64,000 nt of DNA, from the NCBI RefSeq assembly GCF_000469135.2, contig NZ_CP048117.1:1897501-1961500 (forward strand), written 5' to 3'. The notes beneath the pieces are model-generated. The model made no database searches. It had not been told where the DNA came from and saw only the letters and a program-made list of their open reading frames with translations. This DNA is from Bacillus sp. SB49 (GTDB taxonomy: Bacteria; Bacillota; Bacilli; Bacillales; Halobacillaceae). Of the stretch, positions 44,198-55,737 are shown in pieces. How positions within the stretch are numbered: position 1 is the stretch's first letter; each line of letters starts with the position of its first letter. The translations under genes were made by a program, and so were the position numbers.

Positions 44198-45490
44198 TTA
44201 AGGGTAAAGTCTGTTGAGCAGACGCGGAAATGGAATCGTTTCACGAACATGCTCGACGCCGGCGATCCAAGCAACTGTTCTTTCCAGACCCAATCCGAAT
44301 CCGGAGTGTGGAACGCTGCCGTACTCCCGTAATTGAAGGTACCATTTATAAGCATCATCCGTTAAACCGTGCTCTTCGTACCGTTGTTTCATCAATTCGA
44401 GATCATCGATCCGCTGGGAACCTCCAATGATTTCCCCGTACCCTTCAGGAGCAATCAAGTCCGCACAGAGGACAACTTCCGGGCGTTCCGGATCAGGCTT
44501 CATGTAGAACGCCTTAATTTCAGCAGGGTAGTTGGTTATGAATACAGGTTTATCATAGCTTTCGGCGATAGCTGTTTCATGCGGAGCCCCGAAGTCTTCT
44601 CCCCACTCAATGTCATCGAATCCTTTGTCCTTCAAGAGCTGAACCGCATCATCATAACTGATGCGCGGGAAAGGTGCCTGAATTTGTTTGAGCTTTTCTG
44701 TGTCACGCCCAAGTGCTTCCAATTCAATGGCACAGTTTTTCAGCACAGACTGAACAACGTGGGATACGTACTGCTCCTGAACTTCCAGGCTTTCCACGTG
44801 TTCCATAAATGCCATTTCCGGCTCGATCATCCAAAACTCAATTAAATGACGGCGGGTTTTCGACTTTTCAGCACGGAAAGTCGGCCCGAAACTGAATACT
44901 CGACCGAATGCCATCGCAGCAGCTTCCATGTACAACTGACCACTTTGAGAAAGATAGGCATCCTCTTCAAAGTACTTAGTGTGAAACAGTTCTGTAGAAC
45001 CCTCTGCTGATGAACCCGTCAGGATCGGCGGGTCGATTTTGACATAACCGTTATCGTTGAAGAATTCATACGTTGCACGAATAATTTCATTACGAACGCT
45101 CATGACGGCATGCTGACGTTTGGAACGCAGCCATAGGTGCCTGTGATCCATCAAAAATTCCGTTCCATGTTCTTTCGGTGTTATGGGATAATCGACCGCC
45201 TCGTGAATGATTTCGAAGTCCGTTACCTGCATTTCATATCCGAGCGGTGAGCGGGTATCTTCGGCAATCACACCTGTTACGTAAAGGGACGTCTCTTGTG
45301 TTAGCGCTTTGGCCTCTTGGAACTTGTCTTCTCCAATATCTGCTTTGACGACAATACCCTGCATGAAGCCCGTTCCGTCACGAAGCTGCAGGAAGGCAAT
45401 TTTACCACTTGACCGCTTGTTGCTGAGCCAGGCTCCAATCGTTACTTTCTCTCCTATATATTTTGCTGCTTCTTTAATAGTTGTCTTCAA
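44198..45490 (-). CDS. asnS: Asparaginyl-tRNA synthetase
   Basis: Class IIb synthetase charging tRNA-Asn. N-terminal OB domain ([24 protein letters not shown]) then catalytic core with motif 2 [19 protein letters not shown] and motif 3 [16 protein letters not shown]. 430 aa. Start is TTG with GGAGG seven bases upstream. There is no T-box leader; it is read from the ypmA-ypmB-aspB transcript with a 21-bp gap. Confidence 0.97.
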   Translation of the reverse strand: MKTTIKEAAKYIGEKVTIGAWLSNKRSSGKIAFLQLRDGTGFMQGIVVKADIGEDKFQEAKALTQETSLYVTGVIAEDTRSPLGYEMQVTDFEIIHEAVDYPITPKEHGTEFLMDHRHLWLRSKRQHAVMSVRNEIIRATYEFFNDNGYVKIDPPILTGSSAEGSTELFHTKYFEEDAYLSQSGQLYMEAAAMAFGRVFSFGPTFRAEKSKTRRHLIEFWMIEPEMAFMEHVESLEVQEQYVSHVVQSVLKNCAIELEALGRDTEKLKQIQAPFPRISYDDAVQLLKDKGFDDIEWGEDFGAPHETAIAESYDKPVFITNYPAEIKAFYMKPDPERPEVVLCADLIAPEGYGEIIGGSQRIDDLELMKQRYEEHGLTDDAYKWYLQLREYGSVPHSGFGLGLERTVAWIAGVEHVRETIPFPRLLNRLYP

Positions 45491-45511
45491 AATAATACCT
45501 CCAACATTGCT

Positions 45512-46696
45512 TTATGATTGATGATTTTCTACGAACCGTTTGATTCGTTCCGCAGCTTTTTCCAGCTGGTCTAATGAAGTTGCGTAGGATAGTCGGACAT
45601 TATCCGGACTTCCAAAGCCGGAACCCGGAACGAGTGCTACTTTCTCTTCATCAAGAAGAGCCTTCACCCATTCATCCACATTTCCGAAACCGCCTTGCTC
45701 TGCTGCCTGTTTCACGTTCGGGAACAAATAGAAAGCCCCTTGCGGCTTCACGCATGTCACTCCCGGAACTTCCACAAGCCGTTGATAAAGAACATCCAAA
45801 CGTTCTTTAAATGCTTCTTTCATTTCTTCCACCTTCTCTTCAGAGCCCGTGTACGCTGCCAGTGCTGCGTATTGAGCGATAGAAGTCGGGTTGGATGTCG
45901 AGTGGGAAGCCAGGTTGGACATCGCTTTAATAATGTCTTTGTTTCCAGCGGCAAATCCGATTCGCCACCCTGTCATCGAATGAGACTTTGACACACCGTT
46001 GATAATGACGGTCCGGTCGTATAATGCGTCAGAAATCTGAGCGATGGACACATGTTGCTCATCCGTATAAATCAGCTTCTCATAGATTTCGTCGGAAATG
46101 ATAAGGATATCGTTTTCCTCGCATACGCTGCCGAGAGCTTCCAGCTCATCCTTGGAATACATCATCCCCGTCGGATTACTCGGTGAGTTGATGATGACCG
46201 CTTTTGTCCGTGACGTTATAGAATTCTTGAGCTGTTCCGGAGTTAATTTAAAGTGGTTCTCCTCTTCTGCTGCCACGATCACCGGATTACCTTGTGCAAG
46301 CTTGATCTGCTCCGGATAGCTGACCCAGTACGGTGCAGGGACGATTACTTCATCGCCCTCATTCAGAAGAACTTGGAACAGTGTAAATAAGGCATGCTTC
46401 GCTCCTGTAGTTACAATAATCTGTTCGTTTGTATAGTTCAACCCTTGATCGCGTTTCAGCTTGCTCGTAATACTGTTCTTCAATTCCGGAATTCCGCCAG
46501 CTGGAGTATATTTCGTCATACCTTCGTCCATCGCCCGTTTGGCAGCATCCAATATGTAGGACGGAGTATTGAAATCAGGCTCGCCTGCACCCAAACCGAT
46601 TACATCGTGCCCTTCTGCTTTTAATGCTTTGGCTTTCGCTGTGATGGCCAGGGTGGTGGATGGCGTTAATGATTGAACACGTTCAGCTAATTGCAT
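45512..46696 (-). CDS. aspB: Aspartate aminotransferase
   Basis: PLP-dependent fold-type I transaminase interconverting aspartate and oxaloacetate. PLP Lys is in INGVSKSHSMTGWRIGF; SPSNPTGMMYS, SDEIYEKLIY and NVRLSYATS supply other cofactor and substrate contacts. ATG at 46696 gives 394 aa with GGAG nine bases upstream; the upstream GTG is inside that site. Between ypmB (14 bp) and asnS, same order as B. subtilis. Confidence 0.96.
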   Translation of the reverse strand: MQLAERVQSLTPSTTLAITAKAKALKAEGHDVIGLGAGEPDFNTPSYILDAAKRAMDEGMTKYTPAGGIPELKNSITSKLKRDQGLNYTNEQIIVTTGAKHALFTLFQVLLNEGDEVIVPAPYWVSYPEQIKLAQGNPVIVAAEEENHFKLTPEQLKNSITSRTKAVIINSPSNPTGMMYSKDELEALGSVCEENDILIISDEIYEKLIYTDEQHVSIAQISDALYDRTVIINGVSKSHSMTGWRIGFAAGNKDIIKAMSNLASHSTSNPTSIAQYAALAAYTGSEEKVEEMKEAFKERLDVLYQRLVEVPGVTCVKPQGAFYLFPNVKQAAEQGGFGNVDEWVKALLDEEKVALVPGSGFGSPDNVRLSYATSLDQLEKAAERIKRFVENHQS

Positions 46697-46710
46697 ATTC
46701 TTCACTCCTA

Positions 46711-47247
46711 TTATTGGGTTCGTTTAAAGGCGAAACGTTGATCGAAATTATCGCCGGATAATGTAAAATAGTCGAATACATAGCGGTTCTGCTCATCTAT
46801 ATACGTGAGCTGAAACACTGGTTCTTGTTCTTCATATCCATATTGAATATCTTTGAATTGGCATGATGCACACGATTGCTGCCACTGTTGTCTCATCGCT
46901 TCAGGAGATATTTGACCACTCATATCTTCCACCTTCAGCACCTTCTTTTCAGAAAGGTCGAGAAAAGCAAGTTGCTCTGTGCCATTCTCTGTACTTCCCT
47001 TTACGATATGGATAGGAATGTTACCGTTGTAGGTTGACACATTCTCCACATTTGCAAGGTCCGTCTCTGCTAATGCGAGAGCTTCCGCCTCTGTCTGACC
47101 AGCTTCTCTATCGTGACTGATGCTCGTGTACATCCATACAAGGAAGGAAAAACCAAGAAGCAGAACCACCGCCAGAGCTGTCAGAGAAAACCACACCCAC
47201 TTAGGTACGGTAAATCGTGAAGACTGCTGTCTCAGCATCGTCATCAT
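46711..47247 (-). CDS. ypmB: YpmB, membrane-anchored PepSY-like protein
   Basis: 178 aa with one N-terminal membrane anchor (about 17-40) and an external domain with a PepSY/YpmB pattern: AEALALAETDLANVENVSTY and VFQLTYIDEQNRYVFDYF. Function unknown. The start is uncertain: ATG at 47247 or 47238 both overlap the end of ypmA by 38-47 bp, with no clear ribosome site, so translational coupling to ypmA is likely. Confidence 0.8.
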   Translation of the reverse strand: MMTMLRQQSSRFTVPKWVWFSLTALAVVLLLGFSFLVWMYTSISHDREAGQTEAEALALAETDLANVENVSTYNGNIPIHIVKGSTENGTEQLAFLDLSEKKVLKVEDMSGQISPEAMRQQWQQSCASCQFKDIQYGYEEQEPVFQLTYIDEQNRYVFDYFTLSGDNFDQRFAFKRTQ

Positions 47248-47371
47248 CTAAAGCCAGTCCAAACATGAGATTATTTTCTTTTAATGTCCGATTCAAGGTA
47301 TCGACGACTTTATATAGGTCGTCTGATTTCTGAATCCTGACGGTCGATAATGTTTCAATTTTTTTGTCCAT
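47201..47371 (-). CDS. ypmA: YpmA family protein
   Basis: 56-aa protein read directly; begins MDKKIETLSTVRIQKSDDL, contains DTLNRTLKENNLMFGLALD and ends AVFTIYRT, closely matching B. subtilis YpmA. GGAGG is nine bases before the ATG. It overlaps ypmB and lies between dinG and ypmB as in B. subtilis. Function unknown. Confidence 0.92.
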   Translation of the reverse strand: MDKKIETLSTVRIQKSDDLYKVVDTLNRTLKENNLMFGLALDDDDAETAVFTIYRT

Positions 47372-47423
47372 CGTCAAACCTCCATGGTACTTTGTATTAC
47401 CAGTATTGAATTTCCCGTCTTAC

Positions 47424-47432
47424 ATTATAACA
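47424..47432 (-). promoter_or_regulatory. Extended -10 promoter before ypmA
   Basis: TGTTATAAT on the minus strand, a TG-extended -10; no good -35. It would start the ypmA-ypmB-aspB-asnS transcript 53 bp before ypmA. Confidence 0.5.
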
Positions 47433-47458
47433 GTTTCTATTGATTTGTTCTGCGCTTA

Positions 47459-50257
47459 TTACAACCAATTTTCAATTTTATCAATGAGCTGACGTGTGGA
47501 TTGATAACTTACCGGCACCTCCGGGAGCGAGTCCAGGAAGTGTTTTCCATATTTGGCCTCCATAAGGCGCTGGTCACAGATGAAGATGATTCCTCTGTCG
47601 CTGTCACTTCGAATTAAACGACCGAATCCCTGCTTGAATCGAATAATGGCGTTTGGCAGAGATTTCTCCATGAAGGAGTTTCTCCCTTCTTTCTTGAAAC
47701 GGTCTTTCCGAACCGCCTGCACAGGCTGATCAGGCGGTTGGAATGGCAGCTTGACCATCATGACGCAAGATAAATCATCACCGGGGATGTCCACCCCTTC
47801 CCAGAAAGAACTCGTACCGAGCAGAATCGATTGATCGAACGCCTGGAAGTTTTTCTTAAGCCTGTCACGACTCCCACTCGAAATACCCTGAGCAAAAATC
47901 ATGAATTCTTCGGGATCAATAAATTCTTTAAGCAGCAGGTAGGTCTTCTTCAACATATCGTAGGAGGTGAAGAGGACAAGCATCCTGCCTTTGGTCACCT
48001 GCGCGATAGAATACACGGCTTCACTGATTGCTTCAATGAACGATTCAGGATCGTCTTTTACACTTGGGAAATCGTTCGGTACCATTACTTGAACTTGGTT
48101 GCGGTAATCGTAAGGAGAAGGAATCTGGACTTCCATGGTTTCCTTTAAATCCAATCCAAGGGAATGCCTCATATAGTCAAAGGAATGATCGGTGGCGAGC
48201 GTCGCACTCGTTAAAACGACACTCTCTTTTTTATGGAACAATTTCCTTTGGAGTAACCCGGCTACGTCAAATGGCTCACTGAAAAGATAGATGGAGTTTG
48301 CCGCACCTTCCCCTTCAATTTCAATCCATTTCACTTCGTCTTGGTCCAAGTCGAAATAATGAATCAGCTCTAAACGGACCGTCCTGCACAATTCCAGCTG
48401 GGTTTGTATCCGAGTAATGACCACAGGAATGCCATTATCTTCTTTCAAGGAAAGAAGAGTGGCTAGTTTCTCTTCCATAGCTGACATTTGAACGACCATT
48501 TTCTGAACGGCAGCAAGAAAACGATGAGACATTTCTTTCGCTGTTGTAATAAAAGACGGCAATGCCGAAGGCTGCAGCAGAAACTGCATTCTTCCTACAT
48601 CGCTTCTTCCCTTATCGGAGCGCTTCTCTTTTTTTACATTCTGGTGTATATATTTGGACAGCTGACTCAATTCCTCTTTGGCCTCATCGACAGCGTACTG
48701 GCCTTTACGCAAGTGTTGAGAAAAGCCGGTTGGAAGCTTCCACGGTCGGTACATGCCCTTTTGGAATATCTCCCCGCATTGACTCAAATGACGCTGCAGT
48801 TCTTTGTAATCCATCCGAACTCCGAAATAGCGGTTTGCCACCGACTCCAAGTGGTGGGCTTCATCGACGACAGCGCACGAATATTCCGGTAACACAGGGT
48901 CTTCCCTGACCATATCCATACAAAACAAAGCATGGTTCGTAATGATCAAATCCGCTTCCAAAGCCCTTTTCTGCGCCCATTGAAAGAAGGAATCATCTAT
49001 GTAGCCCAATTGCACATTCTTCGATGACTGCTCAGCGGAAACTTTATGCCAAAACTGTCTTCCATTGGAAGGGAGTTGAATTTCATCTACATCACCAGTG
49101 CGCGTCCGTGTCAGCCATACGAGAATCATCCCTTTAGTAAGCGCAATATCATAGTTGTCCTGACTCGAATGCTCCAGTTCATAACGAAAATGAACGAGAC
49201 TGATATAATGCCCTTTACCTTTATAGAGAACGGCTTTCAGAGGCCTTGGAAACATCCGTTCAATTTTAGGGATTTCATCTTCAAGCAGCTGCTTTTGAAG
49301 GGAGGTCGTGTACGTTGTGATGACAACTCGTTTCTCTTCTTTTAAGGCATGAAAGGCAGAAGCAAGCAGATAAGCAACGGATTTTCCCGTCCCAGTCCCG
49401 GCTTCTATAATCGCGTGCCTCTTATTCTCCAGCGCACGATAAACGTGGTCGGTCATCTCCTTTTGACCAGCACGGTTTTCATAACCCTGAACGATGCTCT
49501 TCAATCCTTCATTCCCTTCGTAGACCTGGTTCTTCCAATTACGGAAATCCAGAAGGCGCGTTCCAGAAACATCGGTGCTCCGCTGCAGCTGTTTCCGGAT
49601 GGGAATCCCGTGATGGATGTCGAATTCCCGACTAACAGTTCGTCCGTACCGCTTACCTTCCATATATTTTATTAAAAACGGCCGAAAATCACTTTTAAGC
49701 TTTGGTTCCACCTTTAAAAGGTGGTCGAGCGTCTTTTCAGGTAAACCCTCCATTTGCCCCAATAAATAGAGCAGTAAATCAGATGTTACCTGAGCATCGG
49801 ATAGTGCTCTGTGAGGGCGGTCATGCCCTAATCCAAGACGTTCAGCCAGCTGACCCAATTTGAATGTCGGGGATGTGGGAAGCATAAGTCTGGCGAACTC
49901 CACCGTGTCGATGATCGGGTTATGTAGTGGCGGAAGTCCGCATCGTTTAAATTCGTCGTTAAGGAAGCCTAAATCGAACTCAATATTGTGCGCTACTATG
50001 TAGGCATGGTCAAAAAGAGGATGAATATCCTCTGCAATTTCTGAAAACAGCGGGGCTTCCAGGACATCCTCTTCCTTAATTCCTGTCAGGGAAGATACAA
50101 AAGGAGGGATCTCTCTTTCTGGATAAACAAGGGAGGAGAATTCCTCCAACGTTCTTCCCTCTTCCGTGACGACCACGACCCCTATCTCGATAATCCGGTC
50201 CCCTTTAGAAGCTGCGTTTCCTGTTGTTTCTAAATCTACGATTGCAAATGTAGTCAT
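47459..50257 (-). CDS. dinG: DinG-type helicase with N-terminal exonuclease domain
   Basis: 932-aa two-part protein. Residues 1-165 are a DEDDh exonuclease: IVDLETTGNAASKGD, AHNIEFDLGFLND and HRALSDAQVTSDLL. The rest is an XPD/DinG-like superfamily 2 helicase: Walker A IEAGTGTGKSVAYLL near 280, DEAH box VVDEAHHLE, motif VI QGFGRLIRSDSDRG. The four Cys residues of the FeS domain of E. coli DinG are not evident, as expected for the Gram-positive form, in which nuclease activity has been reported instead of helicase activity. Confidence 0.94.
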   Translation of the reverse strand: MTTFAIVDLETTGNAASKGDRIIEIGVVVVTEEGRTLEEFSSLVYPEREIPPFVSSLTGIKEEDVLEAPLFSEIAEDIHPLFDHAYIVAHNIEFDLGFLNDEFKRCGLPPLHNPIIDTVEFARLMLPTSPTFKLGQLAERLGLGHDRPHRALSDAQVTSDLLLYLLGQMEGLPEKTLDHLLKVEPKLKSDFRPFLIKYMEGKRYGRTVSREFDIHHGIPIRKQLQRSTDVSGTRLLDFRNWKNQVYEGNEGLKSIVQGYENRAGQKEMTDHVYRALENKRHAIIEAGTGTGKSVAYLLASAFHALKEEKRVVITTYTTSLQKQLLEDEIPKIERMFPRPLKAVLYKGKGHYISLVHFRYELEHSSQDNYDIALTKGMILVWLTRTRTGDVDEIQLPSNGRQFWHKVSAEQSSKNVQLGYIDDSFFQWAQKRALEADLIITNHALFCMDMVREDPVLPEYSCAVVDEAHHLESVANRYFGVRMDYKELQRHLSQCGEIFQKGMYRPWKLPTGFSQHLRKGQYAVDEAKEELSQLSKYIHQNVKKEKRSDKGRSDVGRMQFLLQPSALPSFITTAKEMSHRFLAAVQKMVVQMSAMEEKLATLLSLKEDNGIPVVITRIQTQLELCRTVRLELIHYFDLDQDEVKWIEIEGEGAANSIYLFSEPFDVAGLLQRKLFHKKESVVLTSATLATDHSFDYMRHSLGLDLKETMEVQIPSPYDYRNQVQVMVPNDFPSVKDDPESFIEAISEAVYSIAQVTKGRMLVLFTSYDMLKKTYLLLKEFIDPEEFMIFAQGISSGSRDRLKKNFQAFDQSILLGTSSFWEGVDIPGDDLSCVMMVKLPFQPPDQPVQAVRKDRFKKEGRNSFMEKSLPNAIIRFKQGFGRLIRSDSDRGIIFICDQRLMEAKYGKHFLDSLPEVPVSYQSTRQLIDKIENWL

Positions 50258-50341
50258 GTCATCCCCTACTTTCGTTCACAAAAAGCAAGGACCCTCACCT
50301 ATCTTAATCGGCAAAGATCCCATGTTCTTCCTGGTATCTGT

Positions 50342-50731
50342 TCATAAAGGTATTGCCTGTAACGGTGGCTCTTCATCCACTACTTGTTGAATCTGGTTAT
50401 CCGCATCCATTAACGCGATTTTCGGACGGAAGCTGCTTAGCTCCTCTTCCGAAAGCATCGCATAAGCTACGATAATTACAATATCATCTTTTTGAACAAG
50501 CCTTGCCGCCGCCCCGTTCAAACAAATCACACCCGATCCGCGCTCTCCAGCAATTACATAGGTTTCCAATCTGGCTCCATTGTTATTATTCACCACCTGG
50601 ACCTTTTCATGTGGCAAGATCCCGACGGCATCCAACAAATCATGGTCAATCGTAATACTGCCGACGTAATTTAAGTTCGCTTCCGTTACGCGGGCCCGAT
50701 GTATTTTGGCTTTCATCATCGTTCGAAGCAT
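50342..50731 (-). CDS. panD: Aspartate 1-decarboxylase
   Basis: Makes beta-alanine for pantothenate. Pyruvoyl enzyme: self-cleavage occurs between Gly24 and Ser25 in NYVGSITID. 129 aa from the ATG at 50731, preceded by GGGGGAA; the longer frame overlaps panC. Downstream of panC by 25 bp, completing panBCD. Confidence 0.95.
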   Translation of the reverse strand: MLRTMMKAKIHRARVTEANLNYVGSITIDHDLLDAVGILPHEKVQVVNNNNGARLETYVIAGERGSGVICLNGAAARLVQKDDIVIIVAYAMLSEEELSSFRPKIALMDADNQIQQVVDEEPPLQAIPL

Positions 50732-50756
50732 GCTCTGTTCCCCCTGGTTCCTGTCC

Positions 50757-51611
50757 TTATCCCCGGTCCGGTCGAAAAACAATATTATCGATCAAACGTG
50801 CCTGGTCATAAAAGACTGCCGCCGCAAGTATAACCTGTCTGTTAACAGCCTTAACCGGCTCCAGTTCCGGATAGGACAATAATTCAATATAATCTATCTT
50901 ACCACGAGTTCGTTTCTCAAGAAACTCCTGGACTGCATTCAGCACAGGAGCACTTTCCACCTCGCCGTTCAATATCATTTCTTTGCCTTTCAGGAGGGCT
51001 TGATAGATAGCTGGGGCTTCCTGCCTTTCCACTTCCGAAAGATTAACATTTCTGCTGCTTTTCGCAAGCCCATCTTTCTCCCGCACCGTTGGAACTGGAA
51101 CCAATTGTATCGGGAAGTTAAAATCATGGACGAGTGCATCCACCACTGCATACTGCTGGGCGTCCTTCATTCCAAAATATGCTTTTGTAGGCCTTGCAAT
51201 ATGAAACAGCTTTGTAAGGACGGTCACCACTCCGTCAAAGTGCCCGGGACGGGATTTTCCACATAAGACATCCGTCCGTTTTGTCACTTCCATTCGAATG
51301 GAAGGTGTTTCGGGATACATGGTTTCCGGGGTTGGCATAAATAACAGATCGACACCGGCTTCTGCAGCCAGAGCTGCATCGCGCTCTTCATTCCGAGGAT
51401 AACCGGCAAGGTCTTCCGCTTCATTAAATTGAAGTGGGTTTACGAAAATGCTCAACAGGACGATATCGTTTTCTTCCCTTGCCTTCTGCAAAAGACGTAG
51501 GTGTCCTTCATGCAGATAACCCATCGTCGGAACGAACCCGATGGTCTTCCCTTTCTTAACAAAACCTTCCACCTTCGACTGCACGTCACTGATTCGATTC
51601 AAAACATCCAT
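50757..51611 (-). CDS. panC: Pantothenate synthetase
   Basis: Joins pantoate and beta-alanine with ATP. HIGH-like [19 protein letters not shown] near residue 27, [12 protein letters not shown] and the KMSKS-like [10 protein letters not shown] are present. 284 aa. AAGGAG seven bases before ATG; 11 bp after panB. Confidence 0.96.
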   Translation of the reverse strand: MDVLNRISDVQSKVEGFVKKGKTIGFVPTMGYLHEGHLRLLQKAREENDIVLLSIFVNPLQFNEAEDLAGYPRNEERDAALAAEAGVDLLFMPTPETMYPETPSIRMEVTKRTDVLCGKSRPGHFDGVVTVLTKLFHIARPTKAYFGMKDAQQYAVVDALVHDFNFPIQLVPVPTVREKDGLAKSSRNVNLSEVERQEAPAIYQALLKGKEMILNGEVESAPVLNAVQEFLEKRTRGKIDYIELLSYPELEPVKAVNRQVILAAAVFYDQARLIDNIVFRPDRG

Positions 51612-51622
51612 ACTGCTTCTCC

Positions 51623-52444
51623 TTAATCTTCCGGTAAGTCCGAAACATCCATCGTATATGTATGTTTCTCTTCTGGAAACGTTTTTTCTTTCACTTCCGT
51701 CACATAGGAATGGAGCGCTTCTCCAAGAATCTGATTGCTGTCCATATAGGACTTCACAAATTTAGGAAGGCGTGTCACTCCGTACTGGAGCAGGTCATGA
51801 TAGACAAGGACCTGACCGTCACAATCCACCCCTGCCCCGATACCGATTGTAGGTATGGAGAGTTTAGCCGTGATGAACGCTGCAAGCTGCCGCGGCACGC
51901 ACTCCAGTACAAGAGCCATTGCACCTGCTGATTCAATCTCCAAAGCTTCCTCGAGTATACGGGAAGCATCCTGTGAATTTTTCCCTTGGACTTTGTAGCC
52001 GCCGAGAACGTTGACCGACTGAGGAGTAAGCCCAATGTGCCCGACTACGGGGATTCCTGCTCGGATGAGAAGTTTCATCGCTTCCGACACTTCCCCGCTG
52101 CCTTCAAGCTTCAGCGCCTGTGCGCCCGACTCTTGATATAACCGTTTGGCATTTCTCAACGTATCTTCCTTAGAAATGTGGTAAGACATAAACGGCATAT
52201 CGATTACTTTGAATGTATCTTTTGCACCACGGGCTACGGCCCTTCCGTGGTGGATCATATCATCCATCGTTACTGGAATTGTAGAATCATAGCCAAGGAC
52301 GGTCATCCCCAAGCTGTCTCCGATTAAGATCATATCGGAACCGGCATCTTCCGCCATCTTAGCGGAAGGGTAGTCATAGCTTGTAACCATGGCGATCTTC
52401 TCCTGACTTTTCTTCATCTGCAGAAAATGACTTTTTTTAAGCAT
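51623..52444 (-). CDS. panB: 3-methyl-2-oxobutanoate hydroxymethyltransferase
   Basis: First step of pantoate synthesis. Metal- and substrate-binding motifs [32 protein letters not shown] and [10 protein letters not shown]; catalytic Glu in LVLECVP. 273 aa from ATG 52444 with GGGAGG five bases before. The start codon lies inside the birA 3' end (8-bp overlap), so the two are coupled. Confidence 0.96.
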   Translation of the reverse strand: MLKKSHFLQMKKSQEKIAMVTSYDYPSAKMAEDAGSDMILIGDSLGMTVLGYDSTIPVTMDDMIHHGRAVARGAKDTFKVIDMPFMSYHISKEDTLRNAKRLYQESGAQALKLEGSGEVSEAMKLLIRAGIPVVGHIGLTPQSVNVLGGYKVQGKNSQDASRILEEALEIESAGAMALVLECVPRQLAAFITAKLSIPTIGIGAGVDCDGQVLVYHDLLQYGVTRLPKFVKSYMDSNQILGEALHSYVTEVKEKTFPEEKHTYTMDVSDLPED

Positions 52445-53429
52445 GATAACCTCCCTTTCCCCAATGAATTTCAGCGGAATAAAGTTTTTCTTCTTTTCCT
52501 TCCTTGTCTCTGGCCAGCAGAGCTCCATCCGGTTCTATGCCGACAAGGACTGCCTCCCACGTCCGCTTCATCGTAGAAATGGTCACATCCTGCCCGATCC
52601 GGTATCCATAATGCTCCCACTCTTTTTTGACACGGTCGAACCCAAACTTCAGGAACTCTTCGTATGACTGTTCCAACAAGTGCAGAATATGCTGGATGGT
52701 GGTTTGAATGTCCCATTCCTCTCCTGCTTCCACTCGCAGTGATGTCGCTTTATGATGAAGTTCTTCCGGTATTTCTTCCCTACTTTGGTTGACGTTCATC
52801 CCCATCCCGAGAACGATATACTGGATTGTATCCTGTTCCGCCTGCATCTCGGTTAGTATACCGGACACCTTCTTATGATTAATCAGAAGATCGTTCGGCC
52901 ATTTGATTTTCGGCTCAAGACCGGATCGTTCGGCGACCATCTTAGCCAACACGGTTGCTGCAAGCAAAGTCAGCTGTGGTGCCTGTACAGGTGGGAGATC
53001 GGGTCTTAGAAGGATACTCATCCATATCCCCTTCCCTTTCGGAGAATACCAATTTCTAGCCATCCGTCCTTTTCCTTTCACCTGCTCATCCGCGATCACA
53101 ACCGTACCATGAGGTTTTCCTTGTTTAGCCATTTGATGTATGACGTCCTGCGTGGACTCCACTTGATCATAATGATGCAGTTCATGACCAAGCCATTTGG
53201 TATCAAGTCCCCATTGGAGGGTATTGCCGCTGATCTTATCCGGCGACGAAACAATTTTATATCCCTTTTTCTGCACCGCTTCAATTTCGTATCCGTCATT
53301 CTTCAATTCGTTCATATGCTTCCAAACAGCAGTCCTTGATATGGCCAGCTGCTCGGAAAGCTCCTGACCGGAAATGTAGCCCTCTTTTTGATCCAGCAGA
53401 CGGATCAGTCGTTTACGGGTGGATTCCAT
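52437..53429 (-). CDS. birA: Biotin protein ligase / biotin operon repressor BirA
   Basis: Attaches biotin to carboxylases and represses biotin genes. N-terminal winged HTH ([23 protein letters not shown]), catalytic domain with [21 protein letters not shown] biotin/ATP loop and [19 protein letters not shown]-terminal SH3-like cap. 330 aa from ATG 53429; the GTG 12 bp earlier lies in the GGAG site. Overlaps cca by 25 bp. Confidence 0.95.
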   Translation of the reverse strand: MESTRKRLIRLLDQKEGYISGQELSEQLAISRTAVWKHMNELKNDGYEIEAVQKKGYKIVSSPDKISGNTLQWGLDTKWLGHELHHYDQVESTQDVIHQMAKQGKPHGTVVIADEQVKGKGRMARNWYSPKGKGIWMSILLRPDLPPVQAPQLTLLAATVLAKMVAERSGLEPKIKWPNDLLINHKKVSGILTEMQAEQDTIQYIVLGMGMNVNQSREEIPEELHHKATSLRVEAGEEWDIQTTIQHILHLLEQSYEEFLKFGFDRVKKEWEHYGYRIGQDVTISTMKRTWEAVLVGIEPDGALLARDKEGKEEKLYSAEIHWGKGGYHA

Positions 53430-54610
53430 GACACAGCCCACTCCTTTATCGCGTCGTATTCATTTTTCAATTTACCTGTAACAATCTCGTACTCCATCGC
53501 TTTCATCTTATCTGCAATCCACGGCCCTCTTTTTTTGTCCGGGAACATTGCAATTAGATCTTCCGCTTGAAAAGCTGCTTCCTTCAGCGTTTTAATTGGG
53601 AGTTCTTCATAAAGAGCATGGAGATCGGATAATACCTTTTGCTCCTGTGCCGTCCCCTCTGCCGCTGCCAGTCTACTGAAAGATGGAAACAACTCGAAAG
53701 GAAGACGGTACACGAGCCAGGGGCGGATGGCGTTCTGCTCCTGATAAGTGCAAAAAGCCTCCGTCAATTGGTCTGCTTCCCGGCGGATCCGGTTAGAGAG
53801 TTTCCACTGTTTGACGAATGTTGCCGGTGTGCATTCTGAAGACCTCAAACATAGAAATGCCGCCAATTCCCCCCAGCTGACAAGCCTGCCTGAAGGGATA
53901 ATAGTAGAAAGTTCCATACCATGAAGGATTGGAAGCTCCTGCTTAAGGCTGGTACGCTCCAACAGCTGCAACGATTCTTTATAACCTTCTCCGGCGTACA
54001 GCTTTCTCATTTCTTCCGCAATTCGCTCAATGGATATGTGACGGAGCATCGATGCTTCTTTCTTCAATGCATCCTCTGTTTTCTTATCGAGCGTATACAA
54101 AAGCTGACTGTGAAAACGGGCAGCCCTCATCATCCGTAAAGGGTCCTCCCGAAAACGCTGGACAGGATCTCCAACAGCCTCAATCCGTTTAGCGTCTACA
54201 GCTTCTCTCCCGTTGAATGGATCTATTATTGTTCCATGTCGATCCATTGCCATAGCATTAATTGTGAAATCCCTGCGGGCAAGATCGTCGGAAATGGAGC
54301 GCACGAACGTCACTTCATCCGGATGCCGAAAATCGGAATAGGTTGCTTCTTTACGGTACGTTGTCACCTCATAAGATTCAGATCGGTAGCGGACGATGAC
54401 CGTTCCGTGTTCGACGCCGACCGGTATCACTTTGTCGAAAATCTCCTGAATCCGTTCCGGTGGTTCTGATGATGCTATATCGATGTCCCCTACAGGACGA
54501 CCACTCAAATAGTCCCTGACTGCGCCTCCAACGACATAGGCTTCTCCTCCAGCCGCTTCTATTTCAGCCAAAACCTCGAATGCCTCACGGAAAATAGAAT
54601 TCCTACTCAT
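53405..54610 (-). CDS. cca: CCA tRNA nucleotidyltransferase
   Basis: Adds or repairs the CCA tail of tRNA. Class II head: [23 protein letters not shown] with two catalytic Asp residues, [12 protein letters not shown], and the [15 protein letters not shown] neck motif. 401 aa. The ATG overlaps the bshA stop by 8 bp. Confidence 0.95.
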   Translation of the reverse strand: MSRNSIFREAFEVLAEIEAAGGEAYVVGGAVRDYLSGRPVGDIDIASSEPPERIQEIFDKVIPVGVEHGTVIVRYRSESYEVTTYRKEATYSDFRHPDEVTFVRSISDDLARRDFTINAMAMDRHGTIIDPFNGREAVDAKRIEAVGDPVQRFREDPLRMMRAARFHSQLLYTLDKKTEDALKKEASMLRHISIERIAEEMRKLYAGEGYKESLQLLERTSLKQELPILHGMELSTIIPSGRLVSWGELAAFLCLRSSECTPATFVKQWKLSNRIRREADQLTEAFCTYQEQNAIRPWLVYRLPFELFPSFSRLAAAEGTAQEQKVLSDLHALYEELPIKTLKEAAFQAEDLIAMFPDKKRGPWIADKMKAMEYEIVTGKLKNEYDAIKEWAVSWNPPVND

Positions 54611-55730
54611 CCTTCAACACCTGTTCATAGAGGTTTTCGTACTGTCTAAGTATCGTTTTCGTTGCAAACTTCTCTTGAGCCAGCCGCTTTGCTTCCTTTG
54701 ACATGGATCGATGAAGCTCGCGGTCTTCCAGAATTCTGTTGGCGAAGTGCGCGATCTGCTCGATATTTCCAAGTTCCGTCACATAGCCGGCTTCACCATG
54801 GGTGATCACTTCCGGTATACCCCCGACATTGGTACCGATGCAAGGTACCCCGCACGCCATCGCTTCCAAAAGAACAAGCCCGAAACTTTCTTTTTCTGAC
54901 AGGAGCAATTTAAGGTCGGAAATGGAAAGCAGGTCACTGACGTTATCCTGTTTTCCAAGGAAAAGGACCTGTTCTTCCAATTCATACTCTCTGACGAGCT
55001 GGTGACAGTCGGAATACTCGGGACCGTCCCCTACAAGAAGCAGTTTAGCCGGACGTTCCGCTGCCACTTCAGCAAAGGTGTGTATGACATCCTGTACACG
55101 TTTGACTTTTCTAAAGTTTGAGATGTGAATGAGAACGGACTCATCTTCTTTAATCCCATACTGTTCTCTCAAGCCGAAATTGTCTTTTCTATGATATTCC
55201 CGTTCATCTACGAAGTTATAGATGACGTCGATATTACGGTCTGTCTGAATCATTTCTTTCGTTTGCTCCACAAGGCTGTGGGAGACGGCTGTTACTCGAT
55301 CGGACGCTTCAATACCAAATTTAATCATCTGTTTTAAAGCGGAATCAATACCGAGTACCGTAATATCCGTTCCATGCAGCGTGGTAATAATCTTAACATC
55401 CCGTTGACACATTTGTTTGGCTAAAATAGCACAAATGGCATGCGGCATGGCATAATGAACGTGAAGGATATCCAATTCTTCCCTGTTTATAACATCGGCC
55501 ATTTTGGCAGCCAGCGCTAAATCATAGGGTGGATGTTGAAAAACGGGATAATTACTGACCTCCACCTCGTGGTAGTAAATATTGGGATACACCCTGTTCA
55601 GCCGGAAGGGGACCTGAGATGCGACAAAATGGATTTCATGGCCTTCTTCTGCCAGAAGTTTACCTAACTCTGTCGCAATTACCCCCGAGCCACCAACCGT
55701 GGGATAACATGTGATTCCTATTTTAGCCAT
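54603..55730 (-). CDS. bshA: N-acetyl-alpha-D-glucosaminyl L-malate synthase BshA
   Basis: GT4 glycosyltransferase making GlcNAc-malate, first step of bacillithiol. [21 protein letters not shown]-terminal loop, [31 protein letters not shown] and [19 protein letters not shown] with the nucleotide-binding Glu pair. 375 aa. In B. subtilis the deacetylase bshB1 lies between mgsA and bshA; here only 7 bp do. Confidence 0.95.
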   Translation of the reverse strand: MAKIGITCYPTVGGSGVIATELGKLLAEEGHEIHFVASQVPFRLNRVYPNIYYHEVEVSNYPVFQHPPYDLALAAKMADVINREELDILHVHYAMPHAICAILAKQMCQRDVKIITTLHGTDITVLGIDSALKQMIKFGIEASDRVTAVSHSLVEQTKEMIQTDRNIDVIYNFVDEREYHRKDNFGLREQYGIKEDESVLIHISNFRKVKRVQDVIHTFAEVAAERPAKLLLVGDGPEYSDCHQLVREYELEEQVLFLGKQDNVSDLLSISDLKLLLSEKESFGLVLLEAMACGVPCIGTNVGGIPEVITHGEAGYVTELGNIEQIAHFANRILEDRELHRSMSKEAKRLAQEKFATKTILRQYENLYEQVLKDE

Positions 55731-55737
55731 TACCTGC

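Noticed and set aside
45491-45511. T-box leader before asnS
   Set aside because: Only 21 bp separate aspB and asnS.
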